A stretch of DNA of 64,000 bases. It comes from Symsagittifera roscoffensis. Taxonomy: Eukaryota > Xenacoelomorpha > Acoela > Convolutidae. The stretch spans positions 20,695,789-20,759,788 of the forward strand of contig NC_087062.1 of assembly GCF_963678635.1 (NCBI RefSeq), read 5' to 3'. The translations under genes and the position numbers were made by a program. The notes under the pieces are model-generated. The model made no database searches, was not told the origin of the DNA, and saw nothing but the letters and a program-made list of their open reading frames with translations. Shown piece by piece: positions 24,701 to 37,807 of this stretch (within the stretch, counting starts at the first letter, position 1; the number at the start of each line of letters is the position of its first letter).

Positions 24701-27700
24701 CCCAGCGAAATTAAAGTTTTACATATTGATCCAGTTTTCTCAAATTGGGTTAATTTTTGCAAAAAGTATCCATTATAAACTGTTCTACAAATTTCAAGAG
24801 CTTTAAAGCCACAAAGCGTAATAATTTCTCCGAAATTCAAAAGTTGAAGGCTCTTGAAGAAACAATTAGTTTTTTTTCCTTGCGTTCATTACTCTTTTCC
24901 AACTGTTACTTGGCTATGTTTGTTTTTGAAGCTGAAAAATGCAATAAAAACTAAATCAACAAAAATCACAGAAAAGACTAATACGAATTTTGTTGATCAA
25001 CAATCCAACATGGTTCATTTTTAAATGTTTTAAAATGTTGATTTTTTTTCTCAAATAGTGTAGATACAAGTCTTCTAACAAAGTAATCTTGCATCAGCAT
25101 TATTGCCCCTTATCATACGCCTCCGGCAGATCTAATTGTGACAAGGCGTGTATGGGGTGGATAAAAATGAGCAAAGATAGGTCAGAAGCTAAACTTTTTC
25201 TTGAGAATTGATTGTTTCAGTGTCCAGAAAAACTGGTTTGAAGTTAAGTCTAATTTCGAACGAGTTACGTGATTTGATCGAATAGCGTTAGTTTTTACTT
25301 GTGTGAGCCAGCGACTGTAGTGTATAGTATAGTTCTACTCTTTGTCCAAATCAAACGGCTTTTTTTTTACTTGAATCACGGTCTGAAGCATTGGAAATGG
25401 CTTAGCTTTATTTACGGCAGGCATTCGATGTTCTGCAAGCGACGGTGGCACAGAGGGAAAGACGTGAGATTACTAATATACTGTTCATAGTTTCGATGCC
25501 ACACTTAGCAACAGTTTGATTTAAATTTGTTGGAATTTTTACTGCATAGCATTGGCAACTTGTTAGCCTTTGCAGCTGCTTTATTGATGGCTAGTGTGAG
25601 AAAATTTCAAAAGCTCATGGAGCAGAAACGAGAACTTGAGACCCCAAATCTCGAAATCGCAGTTTCGATTCCGACACCTTGAAAAAGTTGTTTTTAATTC
25701 GAAGCTTTTTTTAACCTTTCCTTTTTCATTTTTTTGTAGCTGCTTTTTGTCGTTTTCTCGCTCGTGTTTGCGAAGTGCAGCTTCGCCTCTGTGCATGAAA
25801 GTTGGTCCTTTGGGATCAGAAAACCTGATGTTACTAAAAGTAAAGCTAGTTTTGGAAGCAAGTTTTTGGCGCAACCTGGGCAATAAAAGTTCTCTAAAAC
25901 TTGTTTTTAATGATGGTGCAAAAGATTTTTTTTAAATTTTTTGTTATTCATTTTTTTCAGAAAACTATGCCTAATGCACTATTTTTTCAAGCGTTTGTAA
26001 ATATCTTTCATCAGGCCACGCACAAAAAACGACACTTTTTGGAGAAAAATAAAAGTTAATGATTTTGGTCGGCTATCCTTGTTTGTTTTTTGCTTATAGT
26101 GTTTGACTTCTGGAATTTTGCTTCCTCTGTATCAGTGGTTCGGCTTCTGATTTGATTGAAGCTCCTTTTCTGCACAGAGCTGAAATTTCGCAATTTTTTG
26201 AAGTCAATTTTAAATTTTCAGCTGTTATTTATCTTTAAAATTAACCAGTTGCCTTTGTTTGAGCTTTCGTGAGCTCTTCCACACTCTTTTAACTATCGAT
26301 TGGCCATTTTTGTGTTTCAGGATATTCTTCAGACTGCTGAAAATAGGTTTTTTGATGTTTTTTGTGAGAATTCAGATTTAAAAATATAAGCGTCAGATGG
26401 GGCTGACAATTCTATCATCTGTCTTAATTAAGCCTTCATATCCATAATACGAGTTGCAGAGATGCTGTGGACATTTTGTTTCTCATTTCATTTTTTTTCA
26501 TATTGCAGTTTTTACAGAATTAAAACAACAAATATACTTTGGTATACTTCTTTTAAGCTATCTTCAATTACCACTCAGTTTGACAATTGGTTGTTGGTGG
26601 CTTTTCAACTCCACGTTGACTTTGTAAAATGTTCATCTTTTAAAAGAAAAGCGCGATCACAGAACGGCATTTTCAAAAGTGAAAACTCTGTAATTTAAAC
26701 AAACCTGGCCGTTTTGGTCATCGGTCCTTCAATGAAGTATACGTGGCCCGGGAGCTTCAACTTGGAGAAGACTTTTTGATTCCGTTTACCTGTACGGCAT
26801 TATTTTTTTAGTACACCTGTATTTTCAATAGCTTTTTCGAATGATAGATAAGCATTTTATGTTTCTCCAGTTTTTTACCCGATTTATTTGAGTTTGTATT
26901 GCGTGGGAATAAAACTTCATTTTTCAAGGATAGAATCTTCTTGAGGGCGTTTACCGGAGTATTGAGTAGGCAGTTCATTGACAAGATAGTGTTTCAGGCA
27001 GCTGATGTAGGATCGGGAGGACCAAGGTTTGCGGCATCTCTTCGCGCAAGTCTCTTGCTTTTTACGGCTGTTGTTGTATTTTTTTAGTTGAGATTTACTT
27101 CCTGCTTGTTTTCTGACTTTAGTCATCCTTGTTCGAAGTTTGTCGCATTCTTGCGTCCACTTCTACAGCATTTTCCCGGCTTTTTGCTCTGTTGTTCGAA
27201 GAAAGAGCGGAGTGTTTTTCGGGTCTTGGGATGGTTTTTTTCTCGATACAAATTGCTGTATATTATTTGAAAGGTAATGACGTCTGATGTTTTAGTAAAG
27301 ATTTTTTTTTCATAAATTATGGGTTGTTTATACTGCGACTATCTTGATCCAGTTTTCTCTAATTGGGTTAATTTTCACAGAAAGTATCCATTTTAAACTA
27401 TTCTACAAAATTCAAGAGCTTTAAAGCCATCAAAGCATATTAATTTCTCCGAAATTCAAAAGTTGAAGGCTCTTGAAGAAACAATCAGTTTTTTTTTCAG
27501 TTTCCTTGCGTTCATTGCTCTTTTCCAACTGTTACTTGGCTATGTTTGTTTTTGAAGCTGAAAAATGCAATCAAGACTAAATCAACAAAAGTTACATAAA
27601 AGACCTTTATGAATTTTGTTTATCAGCTATACAACATAGTTAATTTTTTCATGGGTTTTAAAATGTTGATTTTTTTTCAAGTAGTGTAGATACAAGTCTT

Positions 27701-30700
27701 CTAACAAAGGAGTCTTGTATCAACATAATTGCCCCGTACCATACGCCTCCGGCATATGTTATTGTGACAGGGCGTGTATGGGGATAAAAGTGAGCAAGGA
27801 TTGGTCAGAAGCTGCTAAACTGTTTCTTGAGTTGTAAAAAATCGCGTTTTCTTGTTTTGTAGCGGGCTGAACAGTTCTAAGCATGTTTTGCATTACTTGT
27901 TATCTGTTAAGAATGATTGACACTTTGCAAATGAGTATTTTCTAAAGGCCAACATCCTGAAGATGTGAAACTTGGTTTCAATTTCTCGTTTCTTCTTTAT
28001 GGTCATAAAATCTTAAGAGTAATGAACGTAGTTGGTACTGTTAAATAGGTCTTGTTGATTTTTGTTTTTGTTTTTTCAGGAAAAAGTTCTAAAACTTGTT
28101 CACGCTCAGTTTTGAGTTTCGAGGTTTGATTTGTTATTTTTTTTGTTCAGTGCATTTCCATTGTTGAAAGGAAGGAAGGCAAACTCCACTATCGAACAGC
28201 AAAAGTGTAAAGATCAGGAAAACGTGATCGGCTTCTGATTTCGAAAATGTAAATTAGTTATCAGTTTTCCCAGCGAAATTAAAGTTGTTTTTAATTCGAA
28301 GCTTTTTTTAACCTTTCCTTTTTCATTTTTTTGTAGCTGCTTTTTGTCGTTTTCTCGCTCGTGTTTGCGTAGTGCAGCTTCGCCTCTGTGCATGAAAGTT
28401 GGTCCTTTGGGATCAGAAAACCTGATGTTACTAAGAGAAAAGCTAGTTTTTGAAGCAAGTTTTTGGCGCAACCTGGGCAATAAAAGTTCTCTAAAACTTG
28501 TTTTTAATGATGGTGCAAAAGATTTTTTTTTAAATTTTTTGTTATTCATTTTTTTCAGACAACTGTGCCTAATGCACTATTTTTTCAAGCGTTTGTAAAT
28601 ATCTTTCATCAGGCCACGCACAAAAAACGACACTTTTTTGGAGAAAAATAAAAGTTAATGATTTTGGTCGGCTATCCTTGTTTGTTTTTTGCTTATAGTG
28701 TTTGACTTCTGGAATTTTGCTTCCTCTGTATCAGTGGTTCGGCTTCTGATTTGATTGAAGCTCCTTTTCTGCACAGTGCTGAAATTTCGCAATTTTTTGG
28801 AGTCAATTTTAAATTTTCAGCTGTTATTTATCTTTAAAATTAACCAGTTGCCTTTGTTTGAGCTTTCGTGAGCTCTTCCACACTCTTTTAACTATCGATT
28901 GGCCATTTTTGTGTTTCAGGATATTCTTCAGACTGCTGAAAATAGGTTTTTTGATGTTTTTTGTGAGAATTCAGATTTAAAAATATAAGCGTCAGATGGG
29001 GCTGACAATTCTATCATCTGTCTTAATTAAGCCTTCATATCCATAATACGAGTTGCAGAGATGCTGTGGACATTTTGTTTCTCATTTCATTTTTTTTCAT
29101 ATTGCAGTTTTTACAGAATTAAAACAACAAATACACTTTGGTATACTTCTTTTAAGCTATCTTCAATTATCACTCAGTTTGACAATTGGTTGTTGGTGGC
29201 TTTTCAACTCCACGTTGACTTTGAAAAATGTTCATCTTTTAAAAGAAAAGCGCGATCACAGAACGGCATTTTCAAAAGTGAAAACTCTGTAATTTGAACA
29301 AACCTGGCCGTTTTGGTCATCGGTCCTTCAATGACGTATACGTGGCCCGGGAGCTTCCACTTGGAGAAGACTTTTTGATTCCGTTTACCTGTACGGCATT
29401 ATTTTTTTTAGTACACCTGTATTTTCAATAGCTTTTTTGAATGATAGATAAGCATTTTATGTTTCTCCAGTTTTTTACCCGATTTATTTGAGTTTATGTA
29501 TTGCGTTGGAATAAAATTTCATTTTTCAAGGATAGAATCTTCTTGAGGGCGTTTACCGGAGTATTGAGTAGGCAGTTCATTGACAAGATAGTGTTTCAGG
29601 CAGCTGATGTAGGATCGGGAGGACCAAGGTTTGCGGCATCTCTTCGCGCAAGTCTCTTGCTTTTTACGGCTGTTGTTGTATTTTTTTTAGTTGAGATTTA
29701 CTTCCTGCTTGTTTTCTGACTTTAGTCATCCTTGTTCGAAGTTTGTCGCATTCTTGCGTCCACTTCTACAGCATTTTCCCGGCTTTTTGCTCTGTTGTTC
29801 GAAGAAAGAGCGGAGTGTTTGTCGGGTCTTGGGATGGTTTTTTTCTCGATACAAATTGCTGTATATTATTTGAAAGGTAATGACGTCTGATGTTTTAGTA
29901 AAGATTTTTTTTTCATAAATTATGGGTTGTTTATACTGCGACTATCTTGATCCAGTTTTCTCTAATTGGGTTAATTTTCACAGAAAGTATCCATTATAAA
30001 CTATTCTACAAAATTCAAGAGCTTTAAAGCCATCAAAGCATATTAATTTCTCCGAAATTCAAAAGTTGAAGGCTCTTGAAGAAACAATCAGTTTTTTTTC
30101 AGTATCCTTGCGTTCATTGCTCTTTTCCAACTGTTACTTGGCTATGTTTGTTTTTGAAGCTGAAAAATGCAATCAAGACTAAATCAACAAAAGTTACATA
30201 AAAGACCTATATGAATTTTGTTTATCAGCTATACAACATGGTTGATTTTTTCATGGGTTTTAAATTGTTGATTTTTTTTCAAGTAGTGTAGATACAAGTC
30301 TTCTAACAAAGGAGTCTTGTATCAACATAATTGCCCCGTATCATACGCCTCCGGCATATCTAATTGTGACAGGGCGTGTATGGGGATAAAAGTGAGCAAG
30401 GATTGGTCAGAAGCTGCTAAACTGTTTCTTGAGTTGTAAAAAATCGCGTTTCCTTGTTTTGTAGCGGGCTGAACAGTTCTAAGCATGTTTTGCATTACTT
30501 GTTATCTGTTAAGAATTTTTGACACTTTGCAAATGAGTATTTTCTAAAGGCCAACATCCTGAAGATGTGAAACTTGGTTCCATTTTCTCGTTTCTTCTTT
30601 ATGGTTATAAAATCTTAAGAGTAATGAACGTAGTGGGTACTCTTTTATAGGTCTTGTTGATTTTTGTTTTTTTTTCAGGAAAAAGTTCTAAAACTTGTTC

Positions 30701-33545
30701 ACGCTCAGTTTTGATTTTTCGAGGTTTGACTTGTGATTTTTTTTGTTCAGTGCATTTCCATTGTTGAAAGGAAGGAAGGCAAACTCCACTATCGAACAGC
30801 AAAAGTGTAAAGATCAGGAAAACGTGATCGGCTTCTGATTTCGGAAATGTAAATTAGTTATCAGATTTCCCAGCGAAATTAAAGTTTTACATATTGATCC
30901 AGTTTTCTCAAATTGGGTTAATTTTCGCAAAAAGTATCCATTATAAACTGTTCTACAAATTTCAAGAGCTTTAAAGCCATCAAAGCGTAATAATTTCTCC
31001 GAAATTCAAAAGTTGAAGGCTCTTGAAGAAACATTTAGTTTTTTTTCCTTGAGTTCATTACTCTTTTCCAACTGTTACTTGGCTATGTTTGTTTTTGAAG
31101 CTGAAAAATGCAATAAAAACTAAATCAACAAAAATCACAGAAAAGACTAATACGAATTTTGTTGATCAACAATCCAACATGGTTCATTTTTAAATGTTTT
31201 AAAATGTTGATTTTTTTTCTCAAATAGTGTAGATACAAGTCTTCTAACAAAGTAATCTTGCATCAGCATTATTGCCCCTTATCATACGCCTCCGGCAGAT
31301 CTAATTGTGACAGGGCGTGTATGGGGTGGATAAAAATGAGCAAAGATAGGTCAGAAGCTAAACTTTTTCTTGAGAATTGATTGTTCAGTGTCCAGAAAAA
31401 CTGGTTTGAAGTTTAGTCTAATTTCGAACGAGTTACGTGATCTGATCGAAAAGCGTTAGTTATTACTTGTGTGAGCCAGCGACTGTAGTGTATAGTATAG
31501 TTCTACTCTTTGTCCAAATCAAATGGCTTTTTTTACTTGAATCACGGTCTGAAGCATTGGAAATGGCTTAGCTTTATTTACGGCAGGCATTCGATGTTCT
31601 GCAAGCGACGGTGGCACAGAGGGAAAGACGTCAGATTACTAATATACTGTTCATAGTTTCGATGCCACACTTAGCAATAGTTTGATTTATAGTTGTTGGA
31701 ATTTTTACTGCATAGCATTGGCAACTTGTTAGCATTTGCAGCTGCTTTATTGATGGCTAGTGTGAGAAAATTTCAAAAGCTCATGGAGCAGAAACGAGAA
31801 CTTGAGACCCCAAATCTCGAAATCGCAGTTTCGATTCCGACACCTTGAAAAAGTTGTTTTTAATTCGAAGCTTATTTTAACCTTTCCTTTTTCATTTTTT
31901 TGTAGCTGCTTTTTGTCGTTTTCTCGCTCGTGTTTGCGAAGTGCAGCTTCGCCTCTGTGCATGAAAGTTGGTCCTTTGGGATCAGAAAACCTGATGTTAC
32001 TAAGAGAAGCTAGTTTTGGAAGCAAGTTTTTGGCGCAACCTGGGCAATAAAAGTTCTCTAAAACTTGTTTTTAATGATGGTACAAAAGATTTTTTTTTTC
32101 ATTTTTTTGTTATTCATTTTTTTCAGACAACTGTGCCTAATGCACTATTTTTTCAAGCGTTTATAAATATCTTTCATCACGCCACGCACAAAAAACGACA
32201 CTTTTTTTGGAGAAAAATAATAGTTAATGATTTTGGTCGGCTATCCTTGTTTGTTTATTGCTTATAGTGTTTGACTTCTGGAGTTTTGCTTCCTCTGTAT
32301 CAGTGGTTCGGCTTCTGATTTGATGGAAGCTCCTTTTCTGCACAGAGCTGAAATTTCGCAATTTTTTGAAGTCAATTTTAAGTTTATCAGCTGTTATTTA
32401 TCTTTAAAATTAAAGTTTGCCTTTGTTTGAGCTTTCGTGAGCTCTTCCACACTCTTTTAACTATCGATTGGCCATTTTTGTGTTTCAGGATATTCTTCAG
32501 ACTGCTGAAAATAGGTTTTTTGATGTTTTTTTTTGTGAGAATTCAGATGTAAAAATATAAACGTCAGATGGGGCTGACAATTCTATCATCTGTCTTAATT
32601 AAGCCTTCATATCCATAATACGAGTTGCAGAGATGCTGTGGACATTTTGTTTCTCATTTCATTTTTTTTCATATTGCAGTTTTTACAGAATTAAAACAAC
32701 AAATATAATTTGTTATACTTCTTTTAAGCTATCTTCAATTACCACTCAGTTTGACAATTGGTTGTTGGTGGCTTTTCAACTCCACGTTGACTTTGAAAAA
32801 TGTTCATCTTTTAAAAGAAAAGCGCGATCACAGAACGGCATTTTCAAAAGTGAAAACTCTGTAATTTAAACAAACCTGGCCGTTTTGGTCATCGGTCCTT
32901 CAATGACGTATACGTGGCCCGGGAGCTTCCACTTGGAGAAGACTGTTTGATTCCGTTTACCTGTACGGCATTATTTTTCTAGTACACCTGTATTTTCAAT
33001 AGCTTTTTTGAATGATAGATAAGCATTTTATGTTTCTCCAGTTTTTTACCCGATTTATTTGAGTTTATGTCTTGCGTGGGAATAAAACTTCATTTTTCAA
33101 GGATAGAATCTTCTTGTGGGCGTTTATCGGAGTATTGAGTAGGCAGTTCATTGACAAGATAGTGTTTCAGGCAGCTGATGCAGGATCGGGAGGACCAAGG
33201 TTTGCGGCATCTCTTCGCGCATATCTCTTGCTTTTTACGGCTGTTGTTGTATTTTTTTTAGTTGAGATTTACTTCTTGCTTGTTTTCTGACTTTAGTCAT
33301 CCTTGTTCGAAGTTTGTCGCATTCTTTCGTCCACTTCTAAAGCATTTTCCCGGCTTTTTTGCTCTGACGTTTGAAGAAAGAGCGGAGTGTTTGTCGGGTC
33401 TTGGGATGGTTTTTTTCTCGATAAAATTGCTGTATATTATTTGAAAGGTAATGACATCTGATGTTTTAGTAAAGATTTTTTCATAACTTATGGGTTGTTT
33501 ATTTTGCGACTATCTTGATCCAGTTTTCTCTAATTGGGTTAATTT
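21711..33545 (+). repeat. 3.56-kb higher-order repeat, four copies
   Basis: The landmark atgctgtggacattttg occurs near 22899, 26462, 29061 and 32633 (spacings about 3563, 2599, 3572). Each block contains ordinary units, the tRNA-box segment, a stretch with ggttggtcctttgggatcag-like sequence, and a 1.2-kb part unique to this block type that ends in gatccagttttctctaattg. The third copy is short because 971 bp are missing at about 28283. Short open frames recur at the same place in each block (for example 23336-23524, 26899-27087, 29501-29719, 33072-33290) but their differences are mostly amino-acid-changing, so I do not call them genes. Confidence 0.88.
24121..24213 (+). repeat. Twin inverted-repeat core of the array unit, representative copy
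   Basis: GATACAAG (24121-24128) pairs with CTTGTATC (24146-24153) around a 17-base loop. Eighteen bases further on, CCATACGCC (24171-24179) pairs with GGCGTGTATGG (24203-24213), allowing a two-base bulge. The same pair of hairpins is recognisable in most of the array cores and is the most conserved part of the unit by eye. Confidence 0.8.
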
Positions 33546-33800
33546 CTTGAAAAAAGAAGCAGTCATAAATGGTTCGTGAAATTCAAAGAGCTTTATTTTT
33601 TTTTCTTCAATTCTCGAAAGTTCAAGTTTTTTTAAAACAACAAGTCGGTTTTTTTCTGGTTCCTTGCGTTTTTTTTAATCCTTTCCGATTGTTTTGTTAC
33701 GAGATTCTTATAATTTACAAAACTTTTTCTTTGTACTTCACATGGCGTGTGGGTGGATAAAATAATTAAATAAAAAGAAAAAACATCAATATTTTCAATT
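33546..33800 (+). repeat. Degraded right edge of array 2
   Basis: Blocks such as gaaattcaaagagcttta, ttcttcaattctcgaaag and ccttgcgttttttttaatc correspond in order to the array unit but carry many substitutions and deletions. It is the last trace of the array before the exon at 34131. Confidence 0.7.
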
Positions 33801-34130
33801 TATTTAGGAGTTTTTATAAACCAAATGACTTTAAAGGGCAATCGGAGAATTCAGGTCTTCGCCCTGATACTAGCAGTCTTGTTAGGGGTATCGAATTCCT
33901 AGCAGCTGTTATTCCTCTGCTTTGCTTTGAAAGTTCTGTTCTACTTCTTAGCATAGCAATTGGTTTTTGTTGTTTGACTAATATTTTTAGTTCCTTATAT
34001 ATTGCAATCAAGCCGTAACAAGGCTGTAGCTAATGCAAGCTGTTTGAATGATTAAGCCAATTGATGCTCAATGGGCATCAAAAAGTATATGGTTTCCGTT
34101 GCTCATATTATATTTTTGAGTTTTTTGTAG

Positions 34131-36152
34131 CTCTGCAAGACGTAAAAGTGGTGGTGGAGTTAGCTAGTATGTCTGCCGGTGAAGTCCAGTATGACCTAAA
34201 CAAGGTCAAATGTTTCCACGATGCTGTGTTTGGCTATGCACCCTTCATCTACGAACTCAACTCAAAGAGTGACTGGGATGACGTGAAATCCGCTTACGGA
34301 AAAGTATTCGCAAAACTTGAGATGGATCCAAGTTTGCCCGAAAAGTATGGAGACAGCGCGCGACATTTGTCGTGGATCGAAAAAGCACTTGAAAATCAAG
34401 GTTCAGTCGAAAAAAGCTCCCTGGAGAAGGCGTTCCAAATAAATAACACAGGTGTCTATATAGTGAGATATTCTCCCCAATCGGAACGAAACCGAAAAGT
34501 CCTAATCGAGCCTGAAGATGCAGTGATGTTGCATTACAAAGAAGAAATGAAATCAGCTGACAGTCAAGTGACCGAAGAAAACCGAGAGTTGAATTTAGCC
34601 GAATTGCGAGATCTTCTCAGTCGGCTGATGCTGATAGTCGGCAAAGAGAAACACGAACATGCTCAAAGTGTTGATATATTCATCACGACGTTCCAGAACA
34701 TTGAACGGCTTTCATCTTCATTTGTGACTTTGTACAATTCTGGGTGTGATTTTTTCAATGCTTGGTCTGCTCACATCAGAACAAAATTGGACAAGAAAAC
34801 ACTTTCTGCGCTGGAGATCAAGTTGGGAGAAACAGGGAAAAAATTGTACTCAAATACCAGAGAGACGAACCTGGAACTTTCAGATCTCTGTATTGCGTTG
34901 GAGTCTATTAAAGAGAAATGGGAACAGTACGTTTTTGCCATGCGGTGCCGACTCCCAATTTTGAACGAATTCAACATGCAACAACTGAGTTCCCTTTGCT
35001 CGGGACTGGCAAAACTCAAACGCAACACAACACAGATTGACGAAGCTACGAAATATTACTTAGAGTCCATCGACCCAAATATCAGCAAGGACGACATTGT
35101 TCAGTTCCTGTATGAAGATTATGATGACAAAAACATGGAAACCGAAGACAGTGATTCCCTTGACATACAGAATCAGCCAATTGCCTTAGACGAACTTACA
35201 GGTAAAGCCCACGTGGACGAAAGAAGTGCTTGGCTCAATTTAATTGATAGCTTAAAGAGCCAATTCAAAGACAATGAAAATCTAGCCAAGGCTGGAATCC
35301 AAGCGATTCGAGATACGACCGATGGCTCATGTGAAAATTGCGATGAAGGTGATGCTGTGAATTGGATCATGGATCACGAAGACCAGGAAGAGATCATTGA
35401 GAACTTATCGCGGAAGTTTGAAGATCATTTTGGTTCCCTAGATAGAGCTGAAACTACTGGAACCGGTTTGGACAAAAGTGGAAACAAAATGGATCTCAGC
35501 AATTTTGCACAGTCGATGGAACATGTTTTTGACAAATATTTATCAGGCATGAAAGAAAACTCCTTGGAAAATTACGTGAATCTTTTCCAACTTGGGTACG
35601 TCCTGAATAGGTGCCTGGAAAAGAAGCTGGATCATGAAAACACACCTGTTGATTTGAACTATCCTGAGCATCTGAAACTGGGGAAACCAAATTTGGTAAT
35701 TTGTGAAAAGCGCTCTGACATTCTTCTCTACATTATGTCATTGTACAATTTCATCGCAAAGCAGAAATTACCGGACTATAACCAAGTTTTGCTATGCAGT
35801 GCAACAACGTCTGTTGCGGAAGTTGAAACCTTCATGCTCCGTGCTATGCTGGAACCCCGAAATAAAGTGTACTCAATTGCTTTTGCAGACGATCTTAGTC
35901 CTACGTGTGCAGATCAAATGGGGAAATTGTTGTTCGAAAAAATGAAGGATCCGAGGCCATCCTACAAGTTGATAGTGTTTAATTGTGACGATAGTAGCCA
36001 AGTATCGGTGGCGCTGGAGAAGTTTAAAGCGAGGTTTGTAAAAGAGTCGGAAGATGACTTGAGAAGCTATTTGTGTGGCAACTTGAGGGCAGCCGAGGAT
36101 GCTATAGACACTTTCAGAGTCCGATTGATCAGTTCGACGCAACCGTCTTCAG
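34131..36152 (+). CDS. RNF213-like exon: end of stalk and AAA1 region
   Basis: A 2022-nt exon preceded by ttttttgtag and ended by CAG then GTATTT. It encodes about 674 residues beginning LQDVKVVVELASMSAGEVQ, with VKCFHDAVFGY shortly after; this string and its order match the RNF213 family. The middle is acidic (YEDYDDKNMETEDSDS). The C-terminal third (LPDYNQVLLCSATTSVAEVE, then VYSIAFADDLSP) corresponds to the non-catalytic AAA1 module, in which no intact Walker motifs are visible, as expected for this family. The exon ends one base into a codon, inside a P-loop-like sequence completed by the next exon. A possible upstream ATG in the same frame at 34061 lies in the intron and is not needed. 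RNF213 proteins are cytosolic ubiquitin ligases that oligomerise on lipid droplets and intracellular pathogens in vertebrates; that role here is inference. Confidence 0.88.
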
Positions 36153-37807
36153 GTATTTCTTTTGAAGATTGTTAGTAGGCGATTGTCAAAAAATGATCTA
36201 TACTATATTTAAGTGCATTTGACACGTATCTTGCTATGCTTAAGCGTCTTTTGTAACGGTTAAGTGGATAATGTATCTATGCATGGTTCAGTTATATCGT
36301 ATATTGCAATGCTTAATAAATGTTCATCCATCTATATATTATATGACGGGCGTTTTTCGTTTCAGCGTCTATTTCACCAATTTTCAAACATGGTGGGTTG
36401 CTGTCAGGTTTTTCCCATGGGTTGCGAAATTGGCCGCCAAATATGAGTACTCAAATCCTTTTAGTTTAAAAAAGGATTTGTTTAAAGTTAGCCTTGATAT
36501 AGTTGGCAATGTCAGGATACTTTCGGGGGTTCCGCATCTTGCCTCCACATGTGATTTCTCAAATCTTTTTAGTTTTCGAGACAACGTTTTTATGATTTTT
36601 CTAAAATTAAAAAAAAATTAGATTGAGAAAAATGTCAGTTTGACTTAATCAACCCTAGCATAGGGTGCTGTCTTGGCACTTTCAGGGTTTGCAAAACTTT
36701 CCTACATTTTTGACTGCTCGAAGTTTTTTAGTTTCCCAGATAAGCTGTTGTTTAGGAGTTTTCAAAAAATTTGATTTAAAAAAATAGTTCTCAAAATTTG
36801 AAATTCTTGATCCTTCGGTGGGGGGATGTCAAGGAACTTCCAGCTGTTGCAGATAAATGGAGAAATGGTGTTTTTTGATAGTTCACAAATTAAAAAAAAA
36901 CTCCAAATGTGAAGTTTTTGACTCCATGGCGGGGTGATGTTAGGCTACCCACAGGAATTGCAGATGTGGCCTCCAAAATTGACTTCACAGATCTTTTCAG
37001 TCTTCGAAATTCAACGTTTTTTTTCCTAATGTTTTCACATAGTTCGACCGTTCAATTTTTAATAACTAAGAACTTTTTTGAAATGATTTTTAAGTAATTA
37101 CGCTTGATTAAACAATTAATTGCAGCAATTGATATACGAACAGGGTAATGAAAATACAAAACTATGTTAAACAAAAATATAAGTTGTGATTATAGTGATA
37201 TTACAAAGAAAATAGTTTCGGATGAACAACTATGCTGTCGGCCACTTTAAGGTTTTTATTTTTGAGTTAATGCGAAGATATGTCCATTTTACTTTTAAAA
37301 AGAACTTTAAACTTATAATGTTAAACTTTTATATAATTTTTTTAATGTTGAATTTTTTAAACGAAGGCGTTATTGGATGCTCCCGTCTATTCTTACGGTT
37401 GCATTTAATTTAGGTATTTTTCATTTAAAAAGTTTATAAATAGACAATTTTCTTGTTCATCAATCTGTTTGAAACGTCGTTTTTACAAGATGGTTATGCT
37501 GCTCAGAAATTCTCATCCAATTATTCGCCTTAACTGTCTGTCTGTTAACTTTATAATGAATTTGTTGTAGCATATCTGCAAGATCTGACTTTGTCGAAGC
37601 AGCTTTGTTAGATAGTTAGTTTCAAAATGGTTTCGTTTTCTGTCAAAATATTTAAAATAGGCGTTGTTGTTCTAATGCGTGATTTAAAAAGTGAGCCCGC
37701 ATCGCTTTTGCAACCCTTTCCTATTTGGAAAAATCGTAGTCTGCCAAAATTGAATGTGGCGGAGGGTGTACGCCAACGCCTGCCAAACCTGCTGTTATTC
37801 TGTGTAG
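36153..37807 (+). other. Intron with a diverged tandem repeat
   Basis: The 1.65-kb intron runs from the GTATTT donor to the acceptor ctgtgtag. Between about 36395 and 37020 it holds roughly five diverged repeats of a 105-160 bp motif (tgtcaggttttt, tgtcaggatact, tgtcttggcact, tgtcaaggaact, tgttaggctacc, each followed by an aaat/ctcaaat block and tttagttt). No coding potential is seen. Confidence 0.75.

Larger units (their letters stand above)
6310..34130 (+). other. 27.8-kb intron of the RNF213-like gene
   Basis: Bounded by the donor GTGAGT at 6310 and the acceptor ttttttgtag ending at 34130, with matching phase on both sides. Almost all of it is tandem repeat (listed separately), plus a MITE-like element at 6388-6751. 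I see no conserved protein-coding exon inside it. The first 80 bases and the stretch 6752-7130 are unremarkable AT-rich sequence; 33800-34130 is also unique-looking AT-rich sequence with no gene visible. Confidence 0.8.

Noticed and set aside
1-33545. The array units as LTR or LINE elements
   Set aside because: No reverse transcriptase, integrase, LTR ends or 3' tails are visible in any copy; the copies are contiguous and not dispersed with target duplications.
1-33800. CRISPR array or rolling-circle satellite of a prokaryote
   Set aside because: Units are about 0.95 kb, lack short repeat/spacer structure, and sit between exons of an animal gene.
34061-34130. ATG at 34061 as a new gene start for the 704-codon frame
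   Set aside because: The codons before 34131 are AT-rich intron sequence with a good acceptor at their end, and the upstream exon joins in phase.
37627-37807. The first 60 codons of the open frame starting at 37627 as exon
   Set aside because: The acceptor at 37807 gives a phase-perfect join that completes a P-loop; the upstream residues do not fit the family.
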